In this document: positions 33,095 to 43,770 of the stretch, in pieces
How the letters are laid out: each line of letters opens with the position of its first letter
Position numbering within the stretch: the first letter of the stretch is position 1
Source: Bauldia sp963759235
Lineage (GTDB): Bacteria > Pseudomonadota > Alphaproteobacteria > Rhizobiales > Kaistiaceae
Assembly: GCA_963759235.1 (NCBI GenBank)
Contig: CAVWYO010000005.1
Location: forward strand, 434,001-498,000
Direction: 5' to 3'
Length of the DNA stretch: 64,000 bases
Program-made: the position numbers and the translations under genes
The notes under the pieces: model-generated
What the model was told of the DNA's origin: nothing
What the model saw: the letters and a program-made list of their open reading frames with translations, nothing else
The model's database searches: none

Positions 33095-33970
33095 CTAAAC
33101 GGGGACGTTGTCGATGAGGCGGGTCTTGCCGAGCCTTGCGGCGGCAAGCAGGCGGAGCGGCTCCCCTGGGGGATCGCCGACGACGGCCAGCGTTTCGGCA
33201 TTGCGGAGTTCGACGTAGTCGACGGCGAAGCCGACCGCGGCGAGCGCTGTCCGGGCGTGGTCGACGGCTGCCGCCGCCGCGTGGCCGGCGCGGATCGCCT
33301 CCGCCGCTTCCTGGAGCGCCTGATACAGGCGCGGGGCGACGAGCCGTTCCGCCGCCGACAGGTAGACGTTCCGCGATGAAAGGGCGAGGCCGTCGGGCTC
33401 GCGGACGGTGGGGAAGCCGCGGATTTCTGCCGGGATCGCAAGGTCGGCGACCATGCGCCTGATGACGACGAGCTGCTGATAGTCCTTCTCGCCGAAGAAG
33501 GCGATATCGGGCTCGATCGACAGGAGAAGCTTGGCGACGACGGTCGTGACACCTTGAAAGAAATGCGGCCGCGACGCGCCTTCCAGGCCCTCGGCCGGTC
33601 CGCTGATCGTGACGGTGGTGGCGAAACCCTCAGGGTACATCACCGCGGCGGCCGGCGCGAAGACGGCGTCGACGCCAAGCTCGGCCAACTTGGCAAGATC
33701 GGCGGCAAGGTCGCGGGGATAGGCGGCAAAGTCCTCATTGGGGGCGAACTGGGTGGGGTTGACGAAAATCGACACAACCACCCTGTCGGCCAACTCCTTG
33801 CCGGCGCGAACCAGCGACAAGTGGCCTTGGTGAAGGGCGCCCATGGTCGGCACCAGGGCGATCCGGCGGCCTTCACGGCGCCAGACGCGCGTGCGCCGGC
33901 GGATCAGGGGAATCGTGCGGTCGACCGGCGGAACCGTCTCCGCACTATCTGCCCGGTGCTTTGTGCCCAT
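33095..33970 (-). CDS. panC: Pantothenate synthetase
   Basis: PanC joins pantoate and beta-alanine, using ATP, to make pantothenate for coenzyme A. The 291-residue protein carries the nucleotide-binding P-T-M-G-A-L-H-Q-G-H motif (about residues 41-50), F-V-N-P-T-Q-F-A-P-N-E-D (about 73-84), G-E-K-D-Y-Q-Q (about 160-166) and S-S-R-N-x-Y-L (about 196-202), all in order. The first 25 residues form a short extension common in Rhizobiales. The start at 33970 is the in-frame ATG nearest the domain; the earlier one would overlap the mipZ promoter region. panB is not adjacent. It is divergent from mipZ. Confidence 0.95.
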   Translation of the reverse strand: MGTKHRADSAETVPPVDRTIPLIRRRTRVWRREGRRIALVPTMGALHQGHLSLVRAGKELADRVVVSIFVNPTQFAPNEDFAAYPRDLAADLAKLAELGVDAVFAPAAAVMYPEGFATTVTISGPAEGLEGASRPHFFQGVTTVVAKLLLSIEPDIAFFGEKDYQQLVVIRRMVADLAIPAEIRGFPTVREPDGLALSSRNVYLSAAERLVAPRLYQALQEAAEAIRAGHAAAAAVDHARTALAAVGFAVDYVELRNAETLAVVGDPPGEPLRLLAAARLGKTRLIDNVPV

Positions 33971-34101
33971 TTGCAAATCCGTTTGCTTCGCGGCGGCGAC
34001 GCTATCAAAGTCGGCGGAAGCGGCCAATCGGCCGTGGTCCGGCGCGGCGGCACCGGGCAATGTTGACCAAATATTGGCTTTTCTCCTGCATCTTGAGTTG
34101 G

Positions 34102-35043
34102 ATGATGGGGGTGATCTCAAGTTCGCAACGGGGCGGCACGAGCGGAGACCCGGCTCGTCGCGGCTCGGCGCGCGTCGTCGTGCTCGGCAACGAGAAGGGC
34201 GGCTCGGGCAAGTCGACCACGGCGATGCATCTGATCGTCGCCCTGCTCAAGTCCGGCTACCGTGTCGCTTCGGTCGACACCGACAGTCGTCAGCGCTCGC
34301 TCACCCGCTATATCGAGAATCGCGCCCGTTGGGCGCGCGAGCGGGAGCTGGCGCTGGAAATGCCGGCGCATTTCGTCGCCAGGCTCGCGGCCGGCGAAAC
34401 GGTTCGCGACATCGAAGCTCGCGAATTCGCCACCTATGCCGAGATCGTCGATCAGGTCGAGCATGACTTCGACTATGTGGTGGTCGATACGCCGGCAAAC
34501 GATTCCTACCTGATGCGCCTCAGCCATGCGATGGCGGACACGCTGATCACGCCGATCAACGACAGCTTTGTCGACCTCGACGTCTTCGGCCGCGTCGAGG
34601 CCGATGGACTGTCGGTCGCCGAACTCAGCCACTACGCCGAACTGGTGCAGACGGCGCGGCGCCAGCGGCTGGAGGTCGACGGTGTCGCCATGGACTGGAT
34701 CGTCGTGCGCAACCGGATGGCGTCGTTGCCGAGCCGCAACCAGGCGAACCTGCTGAACGCGCTGAAACAGCTCGCAGCCGCGCTCGATTTCCGCCTTGCC
34801 GCCGGCATCTCGGAGCGGGTCGTCTTCCGCGAATTCTTTCCGGTCGGCCTGACCGCGCTCGACCGGCTCGACCGCGAGACCCATGGCGCCGAGCCGACGT
34901 TTTCCCATCTGGCCGCCCGCCAGGAGGTTCGCGAATTGGCGGATCTGCTCGGTCCGCCGCGTGCCGCCACAGCCGATCAGGCCTCAGCAATCCGGCAGGA
35001 CAGCACCGGCGAGCTACGGCAGCCGGAGCTCAGCGCCGAATAA
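34102..35043 (+). CDS. mipZ: Division-plane positioning ATPase MipZ
   Basis: MipZ is a ParA-like ATPase that forms a gradient from the poles through ParB and blocks FtsZ assembly away from midcell. It is specific to Alphaproteobacteria. The 313-residue protein has the deviant Walker A motif G-N-E-K-G-G-S-G-K-S-T-T (about residues 29-40), the D-T-D-S-R-Q motif near 59, and V-V-V-D-T-P-A-N near 127. A C-terminal acidic tail follows. Two adjacent ATGs at 34102 and 34105 are the best starts; an earlier one at 34060 would add a hydrophobic stretch that MipZ lacks. The divergent panC gene is 131 bases away. Confidence 0.94.
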   Translation: MMGVISSSQRGGTSGDPARRGSARVVVLGNEKGGSGKSTTAMHLIVALLKSGYRVASVDTDSRQRSLTRYIENRARWARERELALEMPAHFVARLAAGETVRDIEAREFATYAEIVDQVEHDFDYVVVDTPANDSYLMRLSHAMADTLITPINDSFVDLDVFGRVEADGLSVAELSHYAELVQTARRQRLEVDGVAMDWIVVRNRMASLPSRNQANLLNALKQLAAALDFRLAAGISERVVFREFFPVGLTALDRLDRETHGAEPTFSHLAARQEVRELADLLGPPRAATADQASAIRQDSTGELRQPELSAE

Positions 35044-35138
35044 CGGTTGCTTCCGGCGCCGCCGATGCCACATTTCCGGAGTGAGAGGCATGAGCCGTCC
35101 CGCGAGCGGTGTTCGGCTCGAGAGAGGCGCAACGCGAA

Positions 35139-35870
35139 ATGGGCGCGGACGACAAACGGACCCCCGTAAGCCGGCCGGAGAAGGGCGAGCCGGCCGCCAC
35201 ATCCTCGACCAGGGGAGAGGTCGACGAGTTCCTCCAGAAGGTGCGGAGCCTCGGTACGCCGGCCGAGGGCCGCGGGCGGCTGATCTTCGCGCTTGACGCC
35301 ACGATGAGCCGGCAGCCGACCTGGGATACGGCGTGCCGTCTCCAGGCGGAGATGTTCGATGAAGCCGGCAAGATCGGCGGCCTCGAGGTCCAGCTCGTCT
35401 ATTATCGCGGCTTCCAGGAATGCCGGGCCAGCAAGTGGGTGGGCAATACCGCGGCCCTCCGCGACCTGATGACCGGCATCGAGGTCCGCGGCGGCCACAC
35501 CCAGATCGGCAAGGTGCTCGCCCACGCCCGTCACGAGGCGAAGAAGCGGAAGGTCGGCGCCCTGGTCTTCGTCGGCGACGCGCTGGAGGAGCCGATCGAC
35601 ACGCTGGCGGCCAAGGCCGGAGAGCTTGCTCTCCTTGGTGTGCGCGCCTTCGTCTTCCAGGAAGGCCGTGACAAGACGGTCGAGCGCGGGTTTCGCGAGA
35701 TCGCGCGGTTGACCGGCGGAGCCTATGCGCGTTTCGACACCAACGCCGCCGGGCAGCTGGCCGAATTGCTGCGCGCCGCGGCTACTTACGCGGCCGGTGG
35801 AATGAAGGCGCTGGAGAAGCGAAGCGGCTCCGGCAGCCGGCTGCTTCTCGAGCAAATGCGACCGCGCTGA
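35139..35870 (+). CDS. vWA-domain protein
   Basis: This 243-residue soluble protein has a von Willebrand factor A-like domain from about residue 35 to 210. A metal-site motif of the D-x-T-x-S type is visible in F-A-L-D-A-T-M-S-R (about 50-58), and G-H-T-Q-I near 118 supplies the threonine region. The N-terminal 30 residues are charged and probably disordered. Its stop codon overlaps the ATG of the membrane J-protein gene by one base, so the two are translationally coupled and may act together. The start at 35139 is preferred over 35109. Partner unknown. Confidence 0.78.
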   Translation: MGADDKRTPVSRPEKGEPAATSSTRGEVDEFLQKVRSLGTPAEGRGRLIFALDATMSRQPTWDTACRLQAEMFDEAGKIGGLEVQLVYYRGFQECRASKWVGNTAALRDLMTGIEVRGGHTQIGKVLAHARHEAKKRKVGALVFVGDALEEPIDTLAAKAGELALLGVRAFVFQEGRDKTVERGFREIARLTGGAYARFDTNAAGQLAELLRAAATYAAGGMKALEKRSGSGSRLLLEQMRPR

Positions 35871-36577
35871 TGGTCTATCTCGTCGCCGGCGCCGGCATTC
35901 TCATCGTGTTCATCGTCCTCGGCCGGGCCTTCATCGCCGCCGACCCGAGGACATTGGTGCGGTGGGTGCGCTACGTGCTGGGAGGGGTGATGATCGGCAT
36001 CGGCGGGGTGCTGACCCTTGCCCGTCGCTGGGATTTCGGCCTGCCGTTGATTTTCGTCGGCATATCGGCGATCGCCGTCGGGCGGATCGGCCCGTTCGAC
36101 CTCGGCGGGGCGAGCCGCCGCGCCGGCTCGACCTCCCAGGTGCGGTCACCGTATCTCGAAATGGAACTCGACCACGACAGCGGAGCGATGCGCGGCCGCG
36201 TCCTCGGCGGTGCCTATGCCGGCCGGGCGTTGGACGATCTCGACGTGACGGAGCTGAAGAAGCTCTCGCGCGAGGTGGCGCGGGACGCCGAGAGCCTAGC
36301 CCTGCTCGAAGCTTATCTTGACCGCCGGATGCCCGGCTGGCGTGACGACGTGGAGGGTGATGAGGCAGCGGGGCCGCGCGGCGCGGCGAATTCGGGCCCC
36401 ATGACTGACCAGGAGGCCTATGAGATCCTTGGCCTTGCGCCCGGCGCCGGCGAGGCGGAAATCCGGCGAGCGCACCGGCAGTTGATGAAGGGCGTCCACC
36501 CCGATCAGGGCGGCTCGACGTTCCTGGCGGCGAAAATCAACGAAGCTAAGGACAGGCTTTTGAGCAGACATCGGTGA
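35870..36577 (+). CDS. Membrane-anchored J-domain protein
   Basis: This 235-residue protein carries N-terminal membrane helices (about residues 4-22 and 34-80, probably three in all) and a C-terminal J-domain (about 178-235) with the invariant H-P-D triad in V-H-P-D-Q-G. The layout, membrane anchor first and J-domain last, resembles mitochondrial Pam18/Tim14 and alphaproteobacterial DnaJ-like proteins. It would recruit DnaK/Hsp70 to the inner membrane. The linker (about 90-175) has no recognised domain. It is coupled to the vWA gene and ends 57 bases before the convergent carboxypeptidase gene. Confidence 0.88.
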   Translation: MVYLVAGAGILIVFIVLGRAFIAADPRTLVRWVRYVLGGVMIGIGGVLTLARRWDFGLPLIFVGISAIAVGRIGPFDLGGASRRAGSTSQVRSPYLEMELDHDSGAMRGRVLGGAYAGRALDDLDVTELKKLSREVARDAESLALLEAYLDRRMPGWRDDVEGDEAAGPRGAANSGPMTDQEAYEILGLAPGAGEAEIRRAHRQLMKGVHPDQGGSTFLAAKINEAKDRLLSRHR

Positions 36578-36633
36578 GTCCGTTACGCGTTACAGATGGG
36601 ACCCCGGTAGTCGATTTCGTCAGCGCGACATGG

Positions 36634-37938
36634 TCATTCCGCGATGGCGTAGCAGGCGAACTTCTGTTTGGTCAGGTATGCGCAGGCCGCCATCGCCTCG
36701 TCCTTGCCGGCGAATCCGGCGAAGCGGGCGCGGTAAAGGGTGAGCGAGCCTTTGGCGACAGGTTCGGTGTAGGGGGCGGCGTCGCCGAGGACGCTGGCTC
36801 CCTTGGCGCGGGCCTTTGCGAGAACCTCCAGCGCGGACGTTTCACTCGGCGTCGCCGCGATCTGGATCTTCCAGCCACTGGCAATCACTGCGGTGATCGG
36901 CGCCGGCGCCGGATCGTCCGCGACATCGTCGGCGACGTCGCCCTGAGCCTTCGGCTCGTCCGCCGGAAAGGCATCTGCGAAGGCCAGGACGGAACCCGTC
37001 TCCACATCCTCGCTAGTGCCGTCAGGCCTGGTCCGCGGTGTCGGCAGGCTGGCGAGCGTCGGTGCACCGGCCGGCAGGATCCGCCCGGCCACCTGCGGTC
37101 CAGCGGAAGTCTTGGGAAGATATGTCTTCACCAGTTCGATCATCCGCTGGTCGCGAACCGTCGAGGTCTTGCCGCCGAGCACCACCGCAACGAGGCGGCG
37201 GTCGGAGGTGTTGACCGAGGTGACGAGGTTGAAGCCGGAGGCGCGGATATAGCCGGTCTTGATACCGTCGACGCCAGGAATCTTGCCGAGCAGATGGTCG
37301 TGGTTGGCGATCTTGCTGCCGCCATAGGTGAAGGTAGCGACCTTGAAGTATCGGAAATATTCGGGGAATCGATCCTGAAGTGCGCGTCCGAGGATCGCCA
37401 TGTCGCGCGCGGTCGTCATCTGCGAGGCGTCGGGCAACCCGGAAGCGTTTCGAAACGTGGTGTTTTTCATGCCGAGCGATCGAGCCCGGGCGGTCATCTG
37501 GGTTGCGAAGGCGCTCTCGCTGCCGCCGAGATACTCGCCGATGGCGACGGCGATATCGTTGGCCGAGCGCGTGACCACGGAGAGGATGGCATCCTCCACC
37601 GCAATGGTCTGGCCGGGTTTCAGTCCGAGCTTGGAGGGCGGCTGGGCCGCCGCGTGGCTCGACACCGTGATCCGCGAGGTAAGGGATGCCTTGCCGCTGT
37701 CGAGCGCCTCGAACAGGAGGTAGAGCGTCATCATCTTGGTCAAAGACGCCGGGTAGGTCCTGGTGTCGGCATTGCTCGAATAGAGGACCTTGCCCGTCTT
37801 GGCATCGACGACGATCGCGGCGCTGACCACTGCGTAGGCGCTGCCAGCACCGACCGCCGCCGTGGCGGCGCATGCCAAAATCAATATCCGCAGCCAAGTG
37901 ACGGCGCGCCGGTGAAGCGCCTGAAATCGCGTCGTCAT
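36634..37938 (-). CDS. D-alanyl-D-alanine carboxypeptidase with SPOR domain (PBP5/DacC-like)
   Basis: This 434-residue periplasmic penicillin-binding protein trims the terminal D-Ala of peptidoglycan stem peptides. It has a signal peptide (cleavage near A-Y-A, residue 36). The three active-site motifs are S-L-T-K (about 65-68), S-A-N (about 124-126) and K-T-G (about 226-228). A linker is followed by a C-terminal SPOR domain (last 75 residues), which binds denuded glycan at the septum. The usual PBP5 membrane-anchoring helix is replaced by the SPOR tail. The start at 37938 sits directly before the signal peptide. The 371-base region upstream, shared with the phasin gene, contains its promoter. 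Confidence 0.93.
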   Translation of the reverse strand: MTTRFQALHRRAVTWLRILILACAATAAVGAGSAYAVVSAAIVVDAKTGKVLYSSNADTRTYPASLTKMMTLYLLFEALDSGKASLTSRITVSSHAAAQPPSKLGLKPGQTIAVEDAILSVVTRSANDIAVAIGEYLGGSESAFATQMTARARSLGMKNTTFRNASGLPDASQMTTARDMAILGRALQDRFPEYFRYFKVATFTYGGSKIANHDHLLGKIPGVDGIKTGYIRASGFNLVTSVNTSDRRLVAVVLGGKTSTVRDQRMIELVKTYLPKTSAGPQVAGRILPAGAPTLASLPTPRTRPDGTSEDVETGSVLAFADAFPADEPKAQGDVADDVADDPAPAPITAVIASGWKIQIAATPSETSALEVLAKARAKGASVLGDAAPYTEPVAKGSLTLYRARFAGFAGKDEAMAACAYLTKQKFACYAIAE

Positions 37939-38309
37939 AAGCTCCCCAACTCCGCACCTGCCGGCCGAAAACGCAGCCGTCTGTCCCAAATACGCTCAGC
38001 GATCAGCCCTGGGCGCACACACACCTTCCACACCCCCATACCACAGCGATGAGGGCGGGCCTCGCGGTCCCTGGACCTGAAACGCCGGTCTAAACTTGCG
38101 GTGCAGTCCCCACGCGTACCGCCGCCGGTCTCGCGAGTCACAGTATGGAAGCGAAGTTACAAATGAGTAAAGCCCCAAAGTCGCGTCAATCTGTGGCAGT
38201 GTGGAATTGTGCGTCGCACAAAATCCCCTTGACAATTATGTTGCAGCGCACATATACAGATTACGAAACCGCATGAAAACGCGGGTAGAGATTCGTTGAG
38301 AGGACGATC
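37939..38309. other. 371-base intergenic region, carboxypeptidase/phasin
   Basis: This divergent control region contains a strong promoter and two PhaR-type sites near the phasin end, described separately. The part from 37939 to about 38200 holds no gene or stable RNA that I can recognise. Confidence 0.6.
38207..38258 (+). promoter_or_regulatory. Phasin promoter with two PhaR-type operators
   Basis: A near-consensus promoter, TTGACA (38229-38234) and TATACA (38253-38258) with an 18-base spacer, precedes the phasin gene by about 50 bases. Just upstream is the perfect dyad TTGTGC-GTC-GCACAA (38207-38221), which contains TGCGTCGCACAA, a full match to the recalled PhaR consensus TGCRNYGCASMA. 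A second site, TGCAGCGCACAT (38242-38253), matches 11 of 12 positions and lies inside the promoter spacer, so a bound repressor would block RNA polymerase. Confidence 0.75.
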
Positions 38310-38642
38310 ATGATCAACGGGATGGACGACTTTCAGAAATTCGGCAAGGACAATGTCGACGTCGCCATGAAGAGCGCGAACGCCGTGACCAAGGGCTTTC
38401 AGACGCTAGCTTCCGAGGCGGCCGACTTCTCGAAGCAGTCCTTCGAGGCCGGCTCTGCCGCGTTCGAGAAACTTCTCGCGGCGGGCAGCTTCGACAAGGC
38501 GGTAGCGGTTCAGACCGAGTACTTCCGCTCGGCCTATGAGGAATATGTCGGCCAGGCGACCAAGGTCGGCGAAATCTTCGCCGACATGGCGAAGGACGCA
38601 TACAAGCCGTATGAGGGGCTGTTCGGCAAGCTCGGCTCCTAG
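38310..38642 (+). CDS. Phasin family protein
   Basis: This 110-residue protein is a phasin_2-type, all-helical amphipathic protein that coats polyhydroxyalkanoate granules or acts as a related stress protein. The family pattern is visible: the N-terminal M-x-D-F-x-K-x-G-K-D-N segment, the A-x-T-K-G-F-Q-T-L-A-x-E-A-A-D-F-S-K helix, and the F-R-S-A-Y-E-E-Y-V helix. There is no signal peptide. It has its own strong promoter, two PhaR-type operators and a strong intrinsic terminator, so it is a monocistronic gene, probably induced when PHA accumulates. No PHA synthase is in the window. Confidence 0.93.
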   Translation: MINGMDDFQKFGKDNVDVAMKSANAVTKGFQTLASEAADFSKQSFEAGSAAFEKLLAAGSFDKAVAVQTEYFRSAYEEYVGQATKVGEIFADMAKDAYKPYEGLFGKLGS

Positions 38643-38682
38643 AGTAGCGCCAGTTCGGGGTCTTCGACCCTTAGAGCGGCAT

Positions 38683-38712
38683 GAAGAGGGCAGGCGAGCG
38701 CCTGCCCTCTTC
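38683..38712 (+). terminator. Intrinsic terminator of the phasin gene
   Basis: A perfect 13-bp stem, GAAGAGGGCAGGC (38683-38695) paired with GCCTGCCCTCTTC (38700-38712), encloses the loop GAGC. A weak T-containing tail (GATTCTTG) follows. It lies about 40 bases after the phasin stop codon. Confidence 0.8.
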
Positions 38713-38802
38713 GATTCTTGCGGGTCGTTCCTCGTTTCCCGAAAATGCTTTAGTCTTCGAATTGGGCGGGGGGGCATGCAACTCCAGCAACGGAGGACCG
38801 TC

Positions 38803-39219
38803 ATGCTTGGCCGATGCGCGCAAATCCCCGTCCTGCTGCTGATCGCTGCGTCTTTCCCGGGAGCGGCCTACGCGGCCGATTTCTCCTGCAACGGCCTCGT
38901 GCCCATCGGGCACAAGATGATCTGCTCGGGCTTCGAACCCAATTGGGCAGTCGAATTGCGGTGCAGCGGCACCACCATGACGTCGAATTTCATCGATGCC
39001 TTCTCGGGTAGCGACATCCAGACCACGCCCGGCAGCGTCAGCTTTTCCTCGCAGAACCCATGGACGTTCCATACCAGCCACGGGGTTGCCGGATCGGTCG
39101 CCTACACGCCGGCCGGTTGCCAGGACGAGGGCGACAACGTTCACGACTTCACCTTCACGCCGACCGCGGCGCCCGGACTTGGCGGTCCCTTCTTCCCATT
39201 CTGTTGCCGGATCGAGTGA
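38803..39219 (+). CDS. Small secreted cysteine-rich protein
   Basis: This 138-residue protein has a signal peptide (about residues 1-24, cleavage near A-Y-A-A) and six cysteines in the mature part, which would allow disulphides in the periplasm. The segment I-C-S-G-F-E-P-N-W-A-V-E-L (about 40-52) resembles the G-x-E-P-F-W motif of COG3650-type envelope proteins of unknown function. The start at 38803 has a GGAGG site six bases upstream and begins the signal peptide. An ATG at 38776 would add nine residues. It stands alone between the phasin and clpS genes. Confidence 0.65.
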   Translation: MLGRCAQIPVLLLIAASFPGAAYAADFSCNGLVPIGHKMICSGFEPNWAVELRCSGTTMTSNFIDAFSGSDIQTTPGSVSFSSQNPWTFHTSHGVAGSVAYTPAGCQDEGDNVHDFTFTPTAAPGLGGPFFPFCCRIE

Positions 39220-39441
39220 GCGAGGCGGCCGCCCGACGCGGTCCGCCGCCGCGGAACGGGAAATGATGCGTTCGTCGGCCCCGCCATTTGAACACGGGCC
39301 GGTGGCGACCTAGATATGGCAAACCTTACGCGGTCCGACGTGCGGTCCGCGCCGTCACAGCAAATTTCATCACGACCGGATTGCGCGTCGGGACATTTCT
39401 CGGCAGGATTCGGGGGTGCGTTGATTATCGAGCCGCAGGTG

Positions 39442-39771
39442 ATGAGCAATTCGATTCGGCGACCCGATGATGGCGACTCCGCGACGGGCATCGTCACCAA
39501 GACGAGGCCACGGACAAAACGTCCGAACCTCTACAGGGTGCTCCTGCTCAATGACGACTACACGCCGATGGAGTTCGTGGTTCACGTGTTGGAACGCTTC
39601 TTCAGCAAGGGGAGGGAGGAGGCGACCCAGATCATGCTGCACGTGCATCAGCACGGCGTGGGGGAGTGTGGCGTGTACACTTTCGAGATAGCAGAAACCA
39701 AAGTGACGCAGGTGATGGATTTCGCCCGCAAGCATCAACATCCGCTACAATGCGTCATGGAAAAGAAGTGA
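39442..39771 (+). CDS. clpS: ATP-dependent Clp protease adaptor ClpS
   Basis: ClpS delivers N-degron proteins (with N-terminal Leu, Phe, Trp or Tyr) to ClpA-ClpP. The 109-residue protein has a disordered N-terminal tail of about 25 residues. The core follows, with the signature Y-R-V-L-L-L-N-D-D-Y-T-P-M-E-F (about 31-45), where the N-D-D and M-E residues line the N-end pocket, and H-x-H-G-x-G near 69. The start at 39442 is favoured, but an upstream part of the frame is open and the exact start is uncertain. clpA begins nine bases downstream, so the adaptor and its unfoldase are cotranscribed. Confidence 0.95.
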   Translation: MSNSIRRPDDGDSATGIVTKTRPRTKRPNLYRVLLLNDDYTPMEFVVHVLERFFSKGREEATQIMLHVHQHGVGECGVYTFEIAETKVTQVMDFARKHQHPLQCVMEKK

Positions 39772-39779
39772 GGTCTCCC

Positions 39780-42206
<2,427 letters not shown>

Positions 42207-42306
42207 TCCGTCTCTTCGGGCTCCCGGTCGCCGATCGGCCGGCTCGGGAAGCGGACCCGGGACCCAAACGCAAAGAGGAGGGCGGAAAGGCTACCGGAGG
42301 TAGTGC

Positions 42307-43725
42307 ATGCTCGCTGATGCGATCAAACGACAGTCCATGTGGATGGCCGCGACCGTCGCGGCGCTGGTGACCCTGGCAGGGCCGGGGACCGCGCTGGCCG
42401 CGGCCGACAAGGCTTGGGACATGTGCACGGCGGACGACCCGGATGCCGGCATCAAGGGCTGCACCGAGGTGCTTGCCCGCGGTGACAAGGAGACGGTTCG
42501 CAACCAGGCGATCGCCTACCGCAACCGGGGTCTCGCCTACAAGGACAAGGAGGACTACGACGCGGCGATCGCCGACTACGAGCAGTCGGTGGCCCTCGAT
42601 CCGACCTACGTCTCGGCCTATAACGATCTCGGCATCGCCTACCGTGCCAAGGGCGATCTGGACCGCGCCATCGCCGCCTACAGCGAGGCGGTGAAGATCG
42701 ATCCGGAATACGCTTACGGCTTCAACAACCGCGGCAACGCCTATCGGGACCGCGGCGATCTCGACCGGGCCATCGCCGACTACAATCAGGCCATCCGCTT
42801 CGATCCCAAATACGTCTACGCCTATAACGGCCGCGGCAACGCATACCAGGACAAGGGTGAGTTGGAGCTCGCCGTCGCCGACTACGCCGCGGCGATCCAG
42901 CTCGATCCGACCTACGCCACCGCCTACAACGGACGCGGCAACGCTTACCGCGATCTCGGGGAACTCGATCTTGCCATCGCCGACTATAACGAGGCTATCC
43001 GCCTCGATCCGACCTACGTCTTTCCCTATAACGGTCGCGGCAACGCCTTTAAGGACAAGAACCAGCTCGATCTCGCCATCGCCGATTACACCAAGGCGCT
43101 GGAGCTCGATCCCGACTACGCCTTCGCCTTCAACGGCCGCGGCAACGCTTACGCCGCCCAGGGCGAGGCGGAAAAGGCGGTCGCCGACTACACCGAGTTG
43201 ATCCGGCGGGATCCGACCTACGCCGTCGCCTATCGCAATCGCGGCCTGGCCTATGAGGACCTCGACCAGCAGGACCTCGCCCTGAAGGACTACGACATGG
43301 CGATCCGGCTCGACCCGAACTATGCCTACGCCTACAACGATCGCGGCATCATCTATGACGGCCGTAACGAGTACGAGCGGGCGATCGCCGAATATACCGA
43401 GGCGATCCGTATCGATCCCAAATACACCTTCGCCTATAACAATCGCGGCGTCGCCTACCAGAATTCGGGGAAGCCGGACCGCGCGATTGCCGACTACCAG
43501 GCGGCGCTGAAGATCGATCCGACCTACCAGCGGGCCAAGGACAACCTCCAGTCGGTGATGGCCGAAGCCGGTGGCGCGATGCCGAAAGTGGCGACGGTCG
43601 AGACCGGCGCAACCCGGTCGCGGTCGCCGTCGGCCGGGACGCGGACCATCCAGGCCGCACCCGCGCCGGTACTGCAACGCTCGGGCAGCAGCGGCCAGCG
43701 GTCAGAGAGCCTCTTTCAGCAATAA
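42307..43725 (+). CDS. Secreted or membrane-anchored ten-unit TPR protein
   Basis: This 472-residue protein begins with an N-terminal signal-like hydrophobic segment (about residues 12-32, ending A-L-A-A-A). It then carries ten near-identical 34-residue tetratricopeptide repeats (residues 70-409) with the consensus A-Y-N-x-R-G-N-A-Y. A low-complexity Ser/Arg/Pro tail follows. TPR solenoids bind partner proteins; here the site is probably the periplasm. The start at 42307 follows a GGAGG site. The gene stands 100 bases after clpA. Substrate or partner unknown. Confidence 0.85.
   Translation: MLADAIKRQSMWMAATVAALVTLAGPGTALAAADKAWDMCTADDPDAGIKGCTEVLARGDKETVRNQAIAYRNRGLAYKDKEDYDAAIADYEQSVALDPTYVSAYNDLGIAYRAKGDLDRAIAAYSEAVKIDPEYAYGFNNRGNAYRDRGDLDRAIADYNQAIRFDPKYVYAYNGRGNAYQDKGELELAVADYAAAIQLDPTYATAYNGRGNAYRDLGELDLAIADYNEAIRLDPTYVFPYNGRGNAFKDKNQLDLAIADYTKALELDPDYAFAFNGRGNAYAAQGEAEKAVADYTELIRRDPTYAVAYRNRGLAYEDLDQQDLALKDYDMAIRLDPNYAYAYNDRGIIYDGRNEYERAIAEYTEAIRIDPKYTFAYNNRGVAYQNSGKPDRAIADYQAALKIDPTYQRAKDNLQSVMAEAGGAMPKVATVETGATRSRSPSAGTRTIQAAPAPVLQRSGSSGQRSESLFQQ
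42514..43533 (+). repeat. Ten tandem 102-base units encoding TPR repeats
   Basis: Ten consecutive 102-base units encode the 34-residue TPR motifs of the protein above. Blocks such as GGCCGCGGCAACGC recur almost unchanged in units 3-7, showing expansion by recent duplication. Copy number is likely to vary between strains. Confidence 0.85.
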
Positions 43726-43747
43726 GCAGATAGGGCAGGGGAATCGC

Positions 43748-43770
43748 CGAGGGCGCGTCAGGCGCCCTCG
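43748..43770. terminator. Hairpin between convergent TPR and HIT genes
   Basis: A perfect 9-bp stem, CGAGGGCGC (43748-43756) and GCGCCCTCG (43762-43770), encloses five bases and overlaps the HIT stop codon. It has no T-run on either side, so its role as a bidirectional terminator is only likely from its position. Confidence 0.45.

Noticed and set aside
42514..43533. Possible CRISPR array
   Set aside because: The 102-base period codes for TPR motifs and there are no unique spacers between short repeats.
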